64,000 bases of DNA. Source: Enterococcus sp. HY326. GTDB lineage: Bacteria > Bacillota > Bacilli > Lactobacillales > Enterococcaceae. The first letter of the stretch is position 1. Every line of letters starts with the position of its first letter. The translations under genes and the position numbers were made by a program. Shown piece after piece: positions 10,643 through 18,616 of this stretch. Below the pieces are notes generated by a model. It was not told where the DNA came from. It did not search any database and saw only the letters and a list, made by a program, of their open reading frames with translations. Where the stretch lies: the NCBI RefSeq assembly GCF_026157065.1, contig NZ_JANLGQ010000004.1, positions 372,001 through 436,000 of the forward strand. Reading direction: 5' to 3'.

Positions 10643-11575
10643 TTGGAAGCAAAATCACAAGGCATGACAGCGGTCTTAGCCGCTTTAGCTGCGAATATTT
10701 TAGTGGCTATCAGTAAATTTGTCGGCTATATTTTCAGCGGCAGTGCTGCGATGTTAAACGAGAGCATTCACAGTGTGGTGGACTGCGCCAATCAAATTTT
10801 ATTACTCTTTGGCGATAAAATAGCCAAGCGAGGTCAAAGCACCCTGCACCAGTTTGGGGAAGGTCGCGCAAAATATTTTTTCAGCACTTTAGTTGCGACG
10901 ATGCTCTTTTTTGGTGGTGGCGCTCTCGGTGTGATGGAGGCGCTGGAAAAGATTTTTCATCCTAGTCATGAAGTTGAAAGTCTTTGGTTAGTGATGGGAA
11001 TTTTAATCTTTGGGATGCTAGTTGAGGGCAGTTCACTGCGGGTCGCTATCAAAGAAATTAATGAGTTGAATACTGAAAAGCTGCCATTATTTAAATACCT
11101 GCACGAATCCCGCCACAGTGAGGTCTTGATTATTTTTACTGAAGATTTTTGTGCGATAATTGGCCTCTGTTTAGCTTTTGTCGGCACCGTGCTAACGGCA
11201 ATCACTGGCAATGCGATTTTTGATGCAGTTAGCGGCTTGTTAATCGGTTTATTGCTAATGGGTGCGGCAATTTTCTTGGCCAAAGAATTTTATAGCTTAT
11301 TAATCGGCGAAAGTGTCACAGAGCAGGACTTAGCCAAAATCCGGCAAGCCTTTCAACGGCCGGAAATTGCACATCTCTTGGATATTAAAACTGTTCATCT
11401 GAGTGCAGATGAAATCATGATTGCTGCTAAAATTGATATTATTCACGATTTAGAGGGAGAAGGCTATTTAATTATCAATGAGATTGAAAGAACTATTCGC
11501 CAAGCCTTGCCAGATAAAAAATGCTATATCTATATTGAAACTGATGAGTTTGATCCAAATTATCAAACGCACTAA
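10643..11575 (+). CDS. Cation diffusion facilitator family transporter
   Basis: Integral membrane protein of about 310 aa of the CDF family, which exports divalent metals in exchange for protons. About six transmembrane helices are visible, e.g. AVLAALAANILVAISKFVGYIF at the N-terminus and AIFDAVSGLLIGLLLMGAAIFL near two thirds, followed by a cytoplasmic metal-sensing domain. Helix 2 carries ESIHSVVDCANQ, an HxxxD site like that of Zn-type CDFs. The sequence style (HQFGEGRAKYFFSTLVA) resembles the SLC30A9-like subgroup. GAAAGAAGGA before TTG 10643 decides the start. It has its own promoter and terminator, so it is monocistronic. The metal cannot be fixed from sequence. Confidence 0.82.
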   Translation: MEAKSQGMTAVLAALAANILVAISKFVGYIFSGSAAMLNESIHSVVDCANQILLLFGDKIAKRGQSTLHQFGEGRAKYFFSTLVATMLFFGGGALGVMEALEKIFHPSHEVESLWLVMGILIFGMLVEGSSLRVAIKEINELNTEKLPLFKYLHESRHSEVLIIFTEDFCAIIGLCLAFVGTVLTAITGNAIFDAVSGLLIGLLLMGAAIFLAKEFYSLLIGESVTEQDLAKIRQAFQRPEIAHLLDIKTVHLSADEIMIAAKIDIIHDLEGEGYLIINEIERTIRQALPDKKCYIYIETDEFDPNYQTH

Positions 11576-11579
11576 AAGC

Positions 11580-11623
11580 ATCCATTGATTCAACAGCAGA
11601 AACTGCCGGGTCAATGGATTTTG
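11580..11623 (+). terminator. Terminator after the cation efflux gene
   Basis: ATCCATTGA (11580-11588) pairs with TCAATGGAT (11611-11619), with a small inner stem GCAG/CTGC, followed by TTTT. It touches the truB promoter. Confidence 0.75.
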
Positions 11624-11632
11624 TGTTATAAT
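11624..11632 (+). promoter_or_regulatory. Extended -10 promoter of truB-ribF
   Basis: TGT-TATAAT at 11624-11632 is an extended -10 element; there is no good -35 at the expected distance because that DNA is occupied by the preceding terminator. It fits a transcription start about 60 bases before truB. Confidence 0.65.
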
Positions 11633-11696
11633 GTTTAGGTTGGTTTACAATAAACAATCTAAAAAACGAGAAATTTTTAAAAAGCGGAGGGACTTC

Positions 11697-12635
11697 ATGG
11701 AAGGGATTTTACCTTTGTGGAAGGAACGGGGCATGACGAGTCATGACTGCGTTTTTAAATTGCGTAAAATTTTACAGACAAAAAAAGTCGGTCACGGTGG
11801 CACGTTAGATCCTGATGTAGACGGTGTTCTACCGATTTGTGTCGGCAAAGGCACTAAGGTCATTGAATACTTGACAGATTCCGGCAAAACTTATGAAGGA
11901 GCCATTACACTAGGTTTTTCGACAACGACTGAAGATGCTAGTGGCGAACAGGTGGCTGTTGAAAAATTAGTGCAACCTTTTTCTGATGCAGAAATTGATC
12001 AGGCAATGGCAGCTTTTGTTGGTGAAATTACTCAAATTCCGCCGATGTATTCGGCAGTCAAAGTCAATGGCAAACGCTTATATGAATATGCCCGCAACGG
12101 TGAAGCTGTCGAGCGACCTGAACGCAAAGCGCTGATTGAAACTTTTGAGCGAACGAGCGAACCTTTGTTTGATGAGGTTGCTGGGACTCAAACTTGGCGC
12201 TTTAAAGTGGTTTGCGGTAAAGGCACTTACGTTAGAACTTTAGCTGTTGATACGGGAAAAAAATTAGGTGTACCCGCCCACATGTCGGATTTAACCCGCA
12301 CAGCTAGCGGCGGTTTTACAAAAGAGCAAGCTTTAACTTTAGCACAGGTGCAAGAGTTGGTCAGCGAAAATCAGCTTGCAGCGATTTTTTTACCAATCGA
12401 AGCTGCCGTCAGCCAGTTTCCCCGTGTCGATTTAACGGATGAATTATGGGAGCAAGTAAAAAATGGTGTACCACAAACAAAAAAAGACTTTCACATTCCG
12501 TCAGAGTACCATGAGGAAGTTGCGGTTTTTTATCGAAAAAAATTAGTTAGTATCTATAAAGAACATCCCAGCAAACCATTTTTATTAAAACCAAGCAAAG
12601 TGATTCGCAATCAATTGAGCGAAATTATTGAATAA
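11697..12635 (+). CDS. truB: tRNA pseudouridine-55 synthase TruB
   Basis: Converts U55 to pseudouridine in the T-loop of tRNAs. The 312-aa product begins EGILPLWKERGMTSHD and contains the family motif KVGHGGTLDPDVDGVLP near residue 32, with the catalytic Asp in TLD; KTYEGAITLG, PPMYSAVKVNGKRLYEYAR and GTYVRTLAVD are further TruB landmarks. The open frame extends upstream to the promoter, but GGAGGG at 11686-11691 fixes ATG 11697 as the start. ribF follows almost at once, the usual pairing. Confidence 0.95.
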   Translation: MEGILPLWKERGMTSHDCVFKLRKILQTKKVGHGGTLDPDVDGVLPICVGKGTKVIEYLTDSGKTYEGAITLGFSTTTEDASGEQVAVEKLVQPFSDAEIDQAMAAFVGEITQIPPMYSAVKVNGKRLYEYARNGEAVERPERKALIETFERTSEPLFDEVAGTQTWRFKVVCGKGTYVRTLAVDTGKKLGVPAHMSDLTRTASGGFTKEQALTLAQVQELVSENQLAAIFLPIEAAVSQFPRVDLTDELWEQVKNGVPQTKKDFHIPSEYHEEVAVFYRKKLVSIYKEHPSKPFLLKPSKVIRNQLSEIIE

Positions 12636-12648
12636 AGGACTGTCAATC

Positions 12649-13584
12649 ATGGAAATTATTAAAATTCGTCACCCCTATCAACCAGAACAAATTCCTCAAG
12701 CTGATGTTGTTTTAGTTTTAGGGTTTTTTGATGGGGTTCATCTAGGACATCAAGCTGTTATCAATGAAGGCCGCAGATTGGCTGATCAGCACCAACTAAA
12801 ATTGGCTCTCATGACATTCAATCAGCATCCGTCAATTGTTTTTCAAAAGATTGAAGCCGAGTCAATGAAATACTTGACCAGTAGCGAGCAAAAAGAAAGA
12901 CTGATGGAGGACTTAGGCGTTGATTATCTTTATGAAATTGAATTTACTTCAGCTTTTGCCAGCTTGAAGCCACAAGACTTTGTCGATCAATATATTGTTG
13001 GCCTCCACGCAAAATATGCGGTTTCCGGCTTTGATTATACCTATGGTCCAAAAGATATTGCCAATGTGCAACATTTGCCGTTGTATGCAAAAGGTCGCTT
13101 TGAAGTTGTGACTATCGGCAAGCAGGAAAAAGATGGTGCAAAGGTCAGCTCAACTCGCATTCGGGAAATGCTTGACCAAGGAGATATGGAAGAAGTTACT
13201 CGCCTCTTAGGTTATATTTATGAAATTGACGGCACTGTGATGCATGGTGATGCCCGAGGTCGTGAGCTGGGCTTTCCCACTGCGAATATTAAATTGCGCA
13301 GTTCAGTCCGGTTACCTAAAGAAGGTGTTTATGTCTGCGAATTGCGCATCGGTGATAAATGGTATCCAGCTATGGGTTCAATCGGCCATAATGATACCTT
13401 TGGTGCAGGCCGGGGCTTGACAGTGGAAATTTATATTTTAGATTTCCATCAAGATATTTATGGCGAACAAGTATCTGTCCGTTGGAATCATTTTATTAGA
13501 GACCAAGTGGCCTTTAACGGAGCGGACGCTTTAATCACACAATTAAAGCAGGACGAATTAACCACTGCAAATTATTTTAAATAG
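12649..13584 (+). CDS. ribF: Bifunctional riboflavin kinase/FAD synthetase RibF
   Basis: Makes FMN from riboflavin and FAD from FMN and ATP. The 311-aa protein has an N-terminal nucleotidyltransferase domain (GFFDGVHLGHQAV near residue 25, VSSTRIREML near 165) and a C-terminal riboflavin kinase domain (GDARGRELGFPTANI near 200). An earlier in-frame TTG at 12628 overlaps truB, but AAAGGA at 12634-12639 points to ATG 12649. It is co-transcribed with truB. Confidence 0.95.
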   Translation: MEIIKIRHPYQPEQIPQADVVLVLGFFDGVHLGHQAVINEGRRLADQHQLKLALMTFNQHPSIVFQKIEAESMKYLTSSEQKERLMEDLGVDYLYEIEFTSAFASLKPQDFVDQYIVGLHAKYAVSGFDYTYGPKDIANVQHLPLYAKGRFEVVTIGKQEKDGAKVSSTRIREMLDQGDMEEVTRLLGYIYEIDGTVMHGDARGRELGFPTANIKLRSSVRLPKEGVYVCELRIGDKWYPAMGSIGHNDTFGAGRGLTVEIYILDFHQDIYGEQVSVRWNHFIRDQVAFNGADALITQLKQDELTTANYFK

Positions 13585-13590
13585 ACAATC

Positions 13591-13670
13591 AGCAGAGCCG
13601 AGGAGTAGGTGAAGTCTATGAAAGGTAAAAAGACTTTCAAAAGACTTTAGCAACCCCTGGGCTCTTTTTG
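13591..13670 (+). other. Structured 3' element with terminator and a possible 10-residue peptide
   Basis: AGAGCCGAGG (13594-13603) pairs with CCTGGGCTCT (13656-13665), one mismatch, followed by TTTTT: a terminator with an unusually large loop of about 50 bases. Inside, AAGTCT (13612-13617) can pair with either of two AGACTT copies (13631 and 13642) in a near tandem repeat AAAGACTTT. The loop also holds ATG 13618 to TAG 13648-13650, coding MKGKKTFKRL, with GAGGAG 13 bases upstream. It may simply end the truB-ribF mRNA; the mutually exclusive stems around a mini-ORF resemble an attenuator, but no gene follows for over 1 kb. Confidence 0.5.
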
Positions 13671-14624
13671 TGTACAATTTACTAAAACAAAAAATTTTGT
13701 TTAAGACTCGTCAACCTCATTTTTATTTCTCTCTCCGTTCCCCTTGAAGAAGCGCTATGCTATTGCACACACTAGCTCTCCTTTTATGCTTATCACCAAA
13801 GTGCATCATCTGATATTGTTCTTAACATTATAGTCTGTTCAAAAGCTCTAACTATAAAAAAGAGTTTTCCTTTTTAACGTCCAAAATTCGACTTTTAAAT
13901 TCGTTTTCAGGAAATGCTTGAGACTATTTTTAAATTAATTGAAAATTTGCAAAAAATTATAAATAGAAAAAAATTTTGAAATTAACAAATTCGTGTTAGG
14001 TTTCCAAATATTATTTTAGCTTTTTAATAACAACTTCTAAAAAGAAAAATTCAATAAATTTCCGAGTTTGTGGGACCAGTTTTTTTTATATGAAGGAAAA
14101 AAACTTTATTTAGTCACCTAACATGATATTCGTAAAAACCAATTGAATGTAACATTCCCACGGAAGGATTTATAAAATTATAAGAGCGCTCTTTTATTTT
14201 GAAGAACTGCTGGAATTGAGAAGATTTATAGCATTCAAATCTAAAGTGAGCAACTAAAATTTTTAAATCGATTTTGGTATACATAAAAAATTAATGAAAG
14301 TAGTAAGTTAGGTTAAACGAAATTGATACTTTAGAGGGGCTAAAGTTGAACTTCTTTGTGGGGATTTTTTATCGATTATCATTGATTAGAGTATGTGGAA
14401 TTATATTCAAAAAAGAACAAGGGATATAAATAAAGTGACAAAAAAATTCAGATTCAATATCTAATAAAACCTGATAACAGTGAAAATAATGAGAAGATTA
14501 TGAAAATTTATTTTACATTAAGCGTAACAAAAATCAAATTACATGGGCTTGTAACCGATGAAATTAAATGTGTTTGCAATTATTCTCGATTAGGTATTGA
14601 AATTTTCGAAATGTTTATGTAATA
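13671..14624 (+). other. AT-rich spacer with no recognisable gene
   Basis: About 950 bases with many stops in all frames and no frame I can assign. Visible signals are short: a perfect palindrome AAGAGCGCTCTT near 14182-14193, a stem ACTTTAG/CTAAAGT at 14328-14346, and distant inverted copies of GTTAGGT (about 13994 and 14116). It could be a decayed insertion, a long leader, or contain a small RNA. I see nothing that decides between these. Confidence 0.4.
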
Positions 14625-14654
14625 TTGACAAATAAGTTATTAAAATTCTCTAAT
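14625..14654 (+). promoter_or_regulatory. Probable promoter of the opp operon
   Basis: TTGACA (14625-14630), an 18-base spacer and TCTAAT (14649-14654). It lies about 100 bases before oppD and at the end of the AT-rich spacer. Confidence 0.55.
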
Positions 14655-14751
14655 AGATTTTTAAGGGTTTTTAGTTGAATGAAGAGATTAATAACCGGCT
14701 AGAATTCCATTGATTTGCTGATTTTTAATAATGGAAGAAGGGGAGTAAGAA

Positions 14752-15759
14752 ATGGAAAAGGAAGAAGTATTGTTAGATGTTACTCACTTACATACTGGTT
14801 TTCGAATCAAAGATGATTATTTTGATGCAGTGGATGATGTCTCTTTTTTACTGCAAAATAATGAGATATTAGCAGTTGTTGGCGAATCTGGTTGTGGTAA
14901 AAGTACATTAGCTACCACAATCATGGGTCTTCACGATGCCGATAATACTCGTATCACCGGAGAAATAATTTACCAGGATTTAGATTTAACCACTTTTAAT
15001 GAGACACTTTATAATAAAGTTCGCGGAAACGATATTGGAATGATTTTTCAAGATCCTTTGTCGGCATTGAATCCGTTAATGCGTATTGAAGATCAGATTA
15101 AAGAAAGTCTGACTTATCATACAGATATGAACAAAGAGCAAAAACAAGCTCGTGTAATCGAGTTATTAACTCAGGTTGGAATTCCGGCTCCTGAGCGAGT
15201 GGCTAAGCAATATCCCCATGAGCTATCAGGAGGAATGAGACAAAGGGTTATTATAGCAATTGCGATTGCCTGCAAGCCACCGATTATTATTGCTGATGAG
15301 CCAACAACGGCTCTAGATGTAACCATCCAAGCACAAATTTTAGATTTGTTAAAGGACTTACAGGAAGAAACAAATGCAGGCATCATTTTAATTACGCATG
15401 ACTTGGGTGTTGTTGCTGAAATGGCAGATCGAGTTGCCGTGATGTATGCAGGTCAATTTGTGGAAGTTGCAACAGCTGAAGAATTATTTACGAATCCTAA
15501 GCATCCGTACACTCGCTCTTTATTGCAATCGATCCCACAAGAAAATTCTGAAAACTCTGAACTGCATGTGATTGAAGGTGTCGTTCCTTCATTAAATAAG
15601 ATGATTCGCAAGGGGTGCCGATTCGCTCCGAGAATTCCTTGGATTCCACAATCAGATCATGAAGCCGAGCCAGAATTACATGAAGTATCACCAGAGCATT
15701 TTGTCCGCTGTACCTGTTATCAGCATTTTCATTTTAGAGATGAACAGGGGGATATGTGA
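14752..15759 (+). CDS. oppD: Oligopeptide ABC transporter ATP-binding protein OppD
   Basis: Cytoplasmic ATPase of a peptide importer; 335 aa. Walker A GESGCGKST near residue 44, signature LSGGMRQR near 158, Walker B IIIADEPTTALD near 177, and the C-terminal oligopeptide extension with a cysteine-containing segment (CRFAPRIP and later CTCYQH). The pattern CRF...C...C resembles the Fe-S or zinc-like cysteine cluster of OppD-type ATPases. GAAGGGGAG precedes ATG 14752. First gene of a five-gene operon D-F-B-C-A; it overlaps oppF by one base of a TGATG junction. Confidence 0.93.
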   Translation: MEKEEVLLDVTHLHTGFRIKDDYFDAVDDVSFLLQNNEILAVVGESGCGKSTLATTIMGLHDADNTRITGEIIYQDLDLTTFNETLYNKVRGNDIGMIFQDPLSALNPLMRIEDQIKESLTYHTDMNKEQKQARVIELLTQVGIPAPERVAKQYPHELSGGMRQRVIIAIAIACKPPIIIADEPTTALDVTIQAQILDLLKDLQEETNAGIILITHDLGVVAEMADRVAVMYAGQFVEVATAEELFTNPKHPYTRSLLQSIPQENSENSELHVIEGVVPSLNKMIRKGCRFAPRIPWIPQSDHEAEPELHEVSPEHFVRCTCYQHFHFRDEQGDM

Positions 15760-16703
15760 TGACAGAGATTATTAAGATTAAAGACCTGAAAATTCACTAT
15801 CCTATCCGAAGCGGTTTTTTCAATCGAGTTACTGATCATGTGCTAGCGGTAGATGGTGTTGACTTCATTATTGAAAAAGGTAAAACATATGGTTTAGTTG
15901 GTGAATCAGGCTCTGGTAAAACAACAACCGGAAAAGCAATCGTTGGCTTAGAAAAAGTGACGGGTGGACAAATTTTATACGAAGATCAAGACGTGACGAA
16001 AGCTCGTAATAGAAAATCGATTCAATATAACAAAGATGTTCAGATGATTTTCCAAGATTCGATGTCCAGTTTAAATCCAAAGAAACGAGTCTTAGATATC
16101 ATTGCAGAACCTATTCGAAATTTTGAGCGACTAAGTGATCAAGAAGAAAAGAATAAAGTAAAATCATTATTGGATATTGTTGGGATGCCTGAAGATGCTA
16201 TCTATAAATATCCCCATGAGTTCTCTGGTGGACAACGGCAACGCTTAGGAGTTGCTCGAGCTGTTGCAACGAATCCTAAATTAATCGTTGCAGATGAACC
16301 GGTATCAGCGTTGGATTTATCTGTCCAAGCGCAGGTACTGAACTTCATGAAAAATATTCAACAGGAATACGGCCTAAGTTACCTATTTATCTCTCATGAT
16401 TTAGGGGTAGTGAAACATATGTGTGACAACTTAGCCATCATGTACAAAGGCCGCTTTGTTGAAATTGGGACAAGAGAAGACATCTATAATAATGCTCAAC
16501 ATATTTATACTAAGCGGTTGTTATCAGCGATTCCACAAATTGATGTAGCTCATCGGAATGAACATAAAGCTGAACGACGTAGAGTTGAAAAAGAATATAT
16601 AGAACATCAAAAAGATTATTACGATCAACATGGCCGGGTTTATGATTTACAAAGCATTAGTGAAACGCATCAGGTAGCGTTGAAAAAAGGGGGAGACATC
16701 TAA
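15759..16703 (+). CDS. oppF: Oligopeptide ABC transporter ATP-binding protein OppF
   Basis: Second ATPase of the peptide importer, 314 aa from ATG 15759, which overlaps the oppD stop (TGATG). Walker A GESGSGKTT near residue 48, signature FSGGQRQR near 155 and Walker B LIVADEPVSALD. The C-terminus has the short OppF extension (HIYTKRLLSAIPQID). CAGGGGGA before the start supports the choice over the GTG three bases earlier. OppD and OppF together drive the OppB-OppC channel. Confidence 0.93.
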   Translation: MTEIIKIKDLKIHYPIRSGFFNRVTDHVLAVDGVDFIIEKGKTYGLVGESGSGKTTTGKAIVGLEKVTGGQILYEDQDVTKARNRKSIQYNKDVQMIFQDSMSSLNPKKRVLDIIAEPIRNFERLSDQEEKNKVKSLLDIVGMPEDAIYKYPHEFSGGQRQRLGVARAVATNPKLIVADEPVSALDLSVQAQVLNFMKNIQQEYGLSYLFISHDLGVVKHMCDNLAIMYKGRFVEIGTREDIYNNAQHIYTKRLLSAIPQIDVAHRNEHKAERRRVEKEYIEHQKDYYDQHGRVYDLQSISETHQVALKKGGDI

Positions 16704-17666
16704 ATGTGGAAAACAATATTACGGCGGGTCTTGCTGATGATTCCGCAGATTTTTATCCTCAGTGTCTTAATTTTTTTATTAGCTCAAATGATGCCAGGAG
16801 ATCCCTTTACTGGGTTGATTAACCCCAATACTGATCCAGCTGTGATTGAATCTATGCGGGAAGCAGCAGGTTTAAATGATCCTTGGTACACCCAATATAT
16901 TCGGTGGATTGGTAATGTTTTCCAAGGGGACTTTGGTCAAAGTTTTATTTATAAGTTACCTGTAGCTAACTTGATTGGCAATCGAGCTACGAACACTATC
17001 TTGCTGTCACTATTGACCGTAATTATTATGTATGCAATTGCATTACCTTTAGGCTTATTAGCTGGTCGCTATCAAAACTCTATTTTAGATAAATTTGTAG
17101 TTATCTATAACTTTGTGAGCTTTGCGATTCCAGCATTTATTTTTGCTTTGGTTTTACTATTTATTTTTGGTTATCGTTTAGGATGGTTTCCAACAACCGG
17201 ATCTGTCTCTAATGGTTTAGAGCCAGGGACATTCGCCTATGTTTGGGACAAATTTTACCACTTAATTTTACCGGCAATTACACAAGCAATTTTGACTACT
17301 ACAATTACAATTCAGTATTTAAGAAATGAAGTAATTGACGCAAAGTCACTCGATTATGTGCGGACAGCTCGCTCCAAAGGAGTACCGACAAATAAAGTTT
17401 TTACCAGACATATTTTCAGAAATGCTTCTTTACCGATTGTCTCTCAACTAAGCTATGAAATAACTGGTTTAATCAGTGGTTCTGTTGTTATTGAGACAAT
17501 TTTTGGATATCCAGGTATAGGTAAATTGTTTATTGATTCAATTGGCCAGCGGGATTACGCAGTCATTACTGCTTTAGTTTTAATCCTTGGTATTGCAACG
17601 TTAATTGGGAATCTAGTCTCCGATATTTTAATGAGTATCGTGGATCCACGGATTCGTATTCAATAA
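16704..17666 (+). CDS. oppB: Oligopeptide ABC transporter permease OppB
   Basis: Inner membrane channel subunit, 320 aa, with the N-terminal helix MIPQIFILSVLIFLLAQMMPGD and about five more helices. The EAA-loop contact for the ATPase is visible as YVRTARSKGVPTNKVFTRHIFRNA near residue 215, and the C-terminal DPRIRI tail is typical of OppB/DppB. It starts directly after the oppF stop, with AAAAGGGGGAGA as ribosome binding site inside the end of oppF. Confidence 0.93.
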   Translation: MWKTILRRVLLMIPQIFILSVLIFLLAQMMPGDPFTGLINPNTDPAVIESMREAAGLNDPWYTQYIRWIGNVFQGDFGQSFIYKLPVANLIGNRATNTILLSLLTVIIMYAIALPLGLLAGRYQNSILDKFVVIYNFVSFAIPAFIFALVLLFIFGYRLGWFPTTGSVSNGLEPGTFAYVWDKFYHLILPAITQAILTTTITIQYLRNEVIDAKSLDYVRTARSKGVPTNKVFTRHIFRNASLPIVSQLSYEITGLISGSVVIETIFGYPGIGKLFIDSIGQRDYAVITALVLILGIATLIGNLVSDILMSIVDPRIRIQ

Positions 17667-17690
17667 TCAAATTACTCTGGAGGGATAAAA

Positions 17691-18593
17691 ATGACGCAAA
17701 AAAAAGAAAATTTAGCTCTGAGTAATGAACATGTCCCACCAATGGGATTCAGAATGATTATCAGAGAGTTTAGAAAAGATAAATTGGCGATGTTCTCGTT
17801 AATTTTACTTATTATTATTTTATTGACAATATTTATCGGTGCAGTTGTGATTGACCAAAGTGAAATCATGAGGGTCAACATTTTAGATAGATATCTTCCA
17901 CCGGGAGGGAATTACCTTTTAGGGACTGATGAGGGTGGTCGTGATGTCTTTGGTCAGTTAATCATCGGGGCGAGAAATTCGGTTGTCATCGGTTTTGCGA
18001 TTACAATTATCACATCAATTATTGGTGTGAGTGTTGGGATTATTTCTGGCTATTACGGTGGAATGCTAGATAACATTATTATGCGTATTGTGGATTTTAT
18101 TATGATCTTGCCTATCATGATGATTATTATCGTGTTTGTAACAATCATTCCAAACTACACAGTATTTTCATTCGTCTGGATTATGAGTGCCTTCTATTGG
18201 GTGGCAAAGGCTCGATTATTCAGAAGTAAAACTTTATCTGAAGGACGGCGTGATTATGTTAGTGCTTCAAAAACCCTCGGAACAAGTAATTTCAAAATTA
18301 TGTTCCGAGAAATTATGCCAAACTTAAGCTCACTGATTATTACCAATTTAACGATTAATTTTGCTGGTAATATCGGAATTGAGACGACATTAACCTTCTT
18401 AGGTTTTGGTTTACCAACAAGTGTTCCAAGTTTGGGAACATTGATTGGTTATGCAAAGAGCGGGGAAATCCTTGCGAATAGATCATGGATATGGTTACCT
18501 GCATCATTACTAATTTTAGTCATGATGTTAAGTATAAATTATGTTGGCCAAGCGTTTAAACGCTCTGCAGATGCGAGACAGCGTCTAGGCTAA
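17691..18593 (+). CDS. oppC: Oligopeptide ABC transporter permease OppC
   Basis: Partner permease of OppB, 300 aa. It has the N-terminal OppC-N segment (FRMIIREFRKDKLAMFSLILL), LLGTDEGGRDVFGQLIIGARNSV near residue 75, and the EAA-loop YVSASKTLGTSNFKIMFREIMPN near 190, all family landmarks. CTGGAGGG precedes ATG 17691. About six helices are expected. Confidence 0.93.
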   Translation: MTQKKENLALSNEHVPPMGFRMIIREFRKDKLAMFSLILLIIILLTIFIGAVVIDQSEIMRVNILDRYLPPGGNYLLGTDEGGRDVFGQLIIGARNSVVIGFAITIITSIIGVSVGIISGYYGGMLDNIIMRIVDFIMILPIMMIIIVFVTIIPNYTVFSFVWIMSAFYWVAKARLFRSKTLSEGRRDYVSASKTLGTSNFKIMFREIMPNLSSLIITNLTINFAGNIGIETTLTFLGFGLPTSVPSLGTLIGYAKSGEILANRSWIWLPASLLILVMMLSINYVGQAFKRSADARQRLG

Positions 18594-18616
18594 AAAACTG
18601 GGGAGGAAGAAGAAGT

